A DNA stretch of 8,244 nt from positions 1 through 8,244 of the forward strand of contig CANHJY010000072.1 of NCBI GenBank assembly GCA_947461185.1. The letters are read 5' to 3'. A program made the translations under genes and the position numbers. The stretch comes from Flavobacteriales bacterium (lineage in GTDB: Bacteria; Bacteroidota; Bacteroidia; Flavobacteriales_D; Crocinitomicaceae). Positions within the stretch are counted from its first letter, which is position 1. Every line of letters begins with the position of its first letter. The notes below the pieces were generated by a model that saw only the letters and a program-made list of their open reading frames with translations, did not search any database and was not told the origin of the DNA. This document shows positions 7,801 to 8,244 of the stretch, one piece after another.

Positions 7801-8244
7801 GATTTTTTAATGTTTAAAGTATTGAAAAGCTGATCATTAAGTAATTTGATAAGAAAGTTTTCTACGTTTTTACTTCCTTTTTCAGCATTCGTCAGACTGG
7901 GTAGGTGTTCAGCAAAAAAATGTTGAATGTGCGCCGCTTCTATGATTGTAGTTACTAACATATTCGGTTGTTCAAAGTCAGGTCTTACCGTTTTGATCCA
8001 ATCACATATGCGCGCAACGAGTTGCTTATAATTTTGAAATGCTCCAGTTTTATTTACATTGTCAACATTTTTACTCAGCATTGATTTTATACCTTCTTGT
8101 TGAATGATGCGAATGAGTTTCTGTTGGTTCAATCCTGTCAAATCACTGTACAAGTTGTTTTCTTCAACAAGAATTCCTATTGCAATTTTAATTTTCTCCT
8201 CTGCATCAATTAAGTGGTGCGTGGCTAATGTAATTTGGTAATTC
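7797..8244 (-). CDS. Partial protein, possible TetR/AcrR-type regulator C-terminus
   Basis: The frame is open from the right window edge to the stop at 7797-7799, giving 148 visible C-terminal residues; the N-terminus lies outside the window. A TTG at 8151-8153 could be read as a start, but the frame continues upstream with plausible helical protein sequence (NYQITLATHHLIDAEEKIKI...), so it is more likely an internal codon. The visible part is all helical in character, with no membrane segment or signal, and includes a short hydrophobic patch IIEAAHIQHFFAEHL. Size, helicity and place at the head of an efflux operon suit the ligand-binding domain of a TetR/AcrR repressor, which would control the operon and itself. 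No DNA-binding helix-turn-helix is visible, so this is mainly inferred from context. Its stop overlaps the ABC gene's start by 4 bases. Confidence 0.45.
   Translation of the reverse strand, partial: NYQITLATHHLIDAEEKIKIAIGILVEENNLYSDLTGLNQQKLIRIIQQEGIKSMLSKNVDNVNKTGAFQNYKQLVARICDWIKTVRPDFEQPNMLVTTIIEAAHIQHFFAEHLPSLTNAEKGSKNVENFLIKLLNDQLFNTLNIKKS

Noticed and set aside
8151..8153. TTG as the start codon of the right-edge minus-strand gene
   Set aside because: The frame stays open to the window edge with credible helical protein sequence, so the gene is better read as truncated by the window.

Overview
The window looks like ordinary chromosomal DNA from a member of the Bacteroidota, probably near the Flavobacteriia/Cryomorphaceae, although the rank below phylum is a guess. 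The evidence is AT-rich sequence, near-absence of Shine-Dalgarno sites before starts, a TAnnTTTG-type -7 promoter box before aroC, and proteins that look typical of that phylum (an acidic DUF2795 protein, an AcpH-like protein, an MltF-like lipoprotein, and a TolC protein with the Bacteroidota-style 'IDT-EA' and 'GES-FLIN-RE' motifs). Coding density is very high. The longest gap between genes is 56 bases, and no RNA gene, insertion sequence, CRISPR array or attachment site was seen.

Left half, plus strand (28-3499): a 73-residue acidic DUF2795 protein; a strong intrinsic terminator; an acyl-carrier-protein phosphodiesterase-family gene whose ATG lies two bases after the terminator's T-run; a membrane-bound lytic murein transglycosylase of the MltF type (solute-binding-protein-like domain plus SLT domain); and chorismate synthase (aroC), with a promoter box so close to its ATG that the mRNA may be leaderless. 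These look like unrelated housekeeping genes that share a strand.

Right half, minus strand (3489-8244, read right to left): a tightly packed four-gene operon. It holds the C-terminal part of a probable TetR/AcrR-type regulator (cut by the window edge), an ABC-exporter-like membrane protein, a HlyD-type membrane-fusion adaptor and a TolC-type outer-membrane channel. Junctions are a 4-base ATGA overlap, a 2-base gap and another 4-base ATGA overlap. Together they would form a trans-envelope type I secretion or efflux assembly. The operon converges on aroC, and the last 11 bases of the two genes overlap.

The most unusual observation is that the ABC protein's nucleotide-binding domain keeps its overall outline but has lost its catalytic motifs: Walker A lysine, LSGGQ signature, Walker B aspartate, catalytic glutamate and H-loop histidine. 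The frame is open and the operon context intact. It therefore looks like a retained pseudo-ATPase in a tripartite exporter, and its energy source is not explained by anything in this window.
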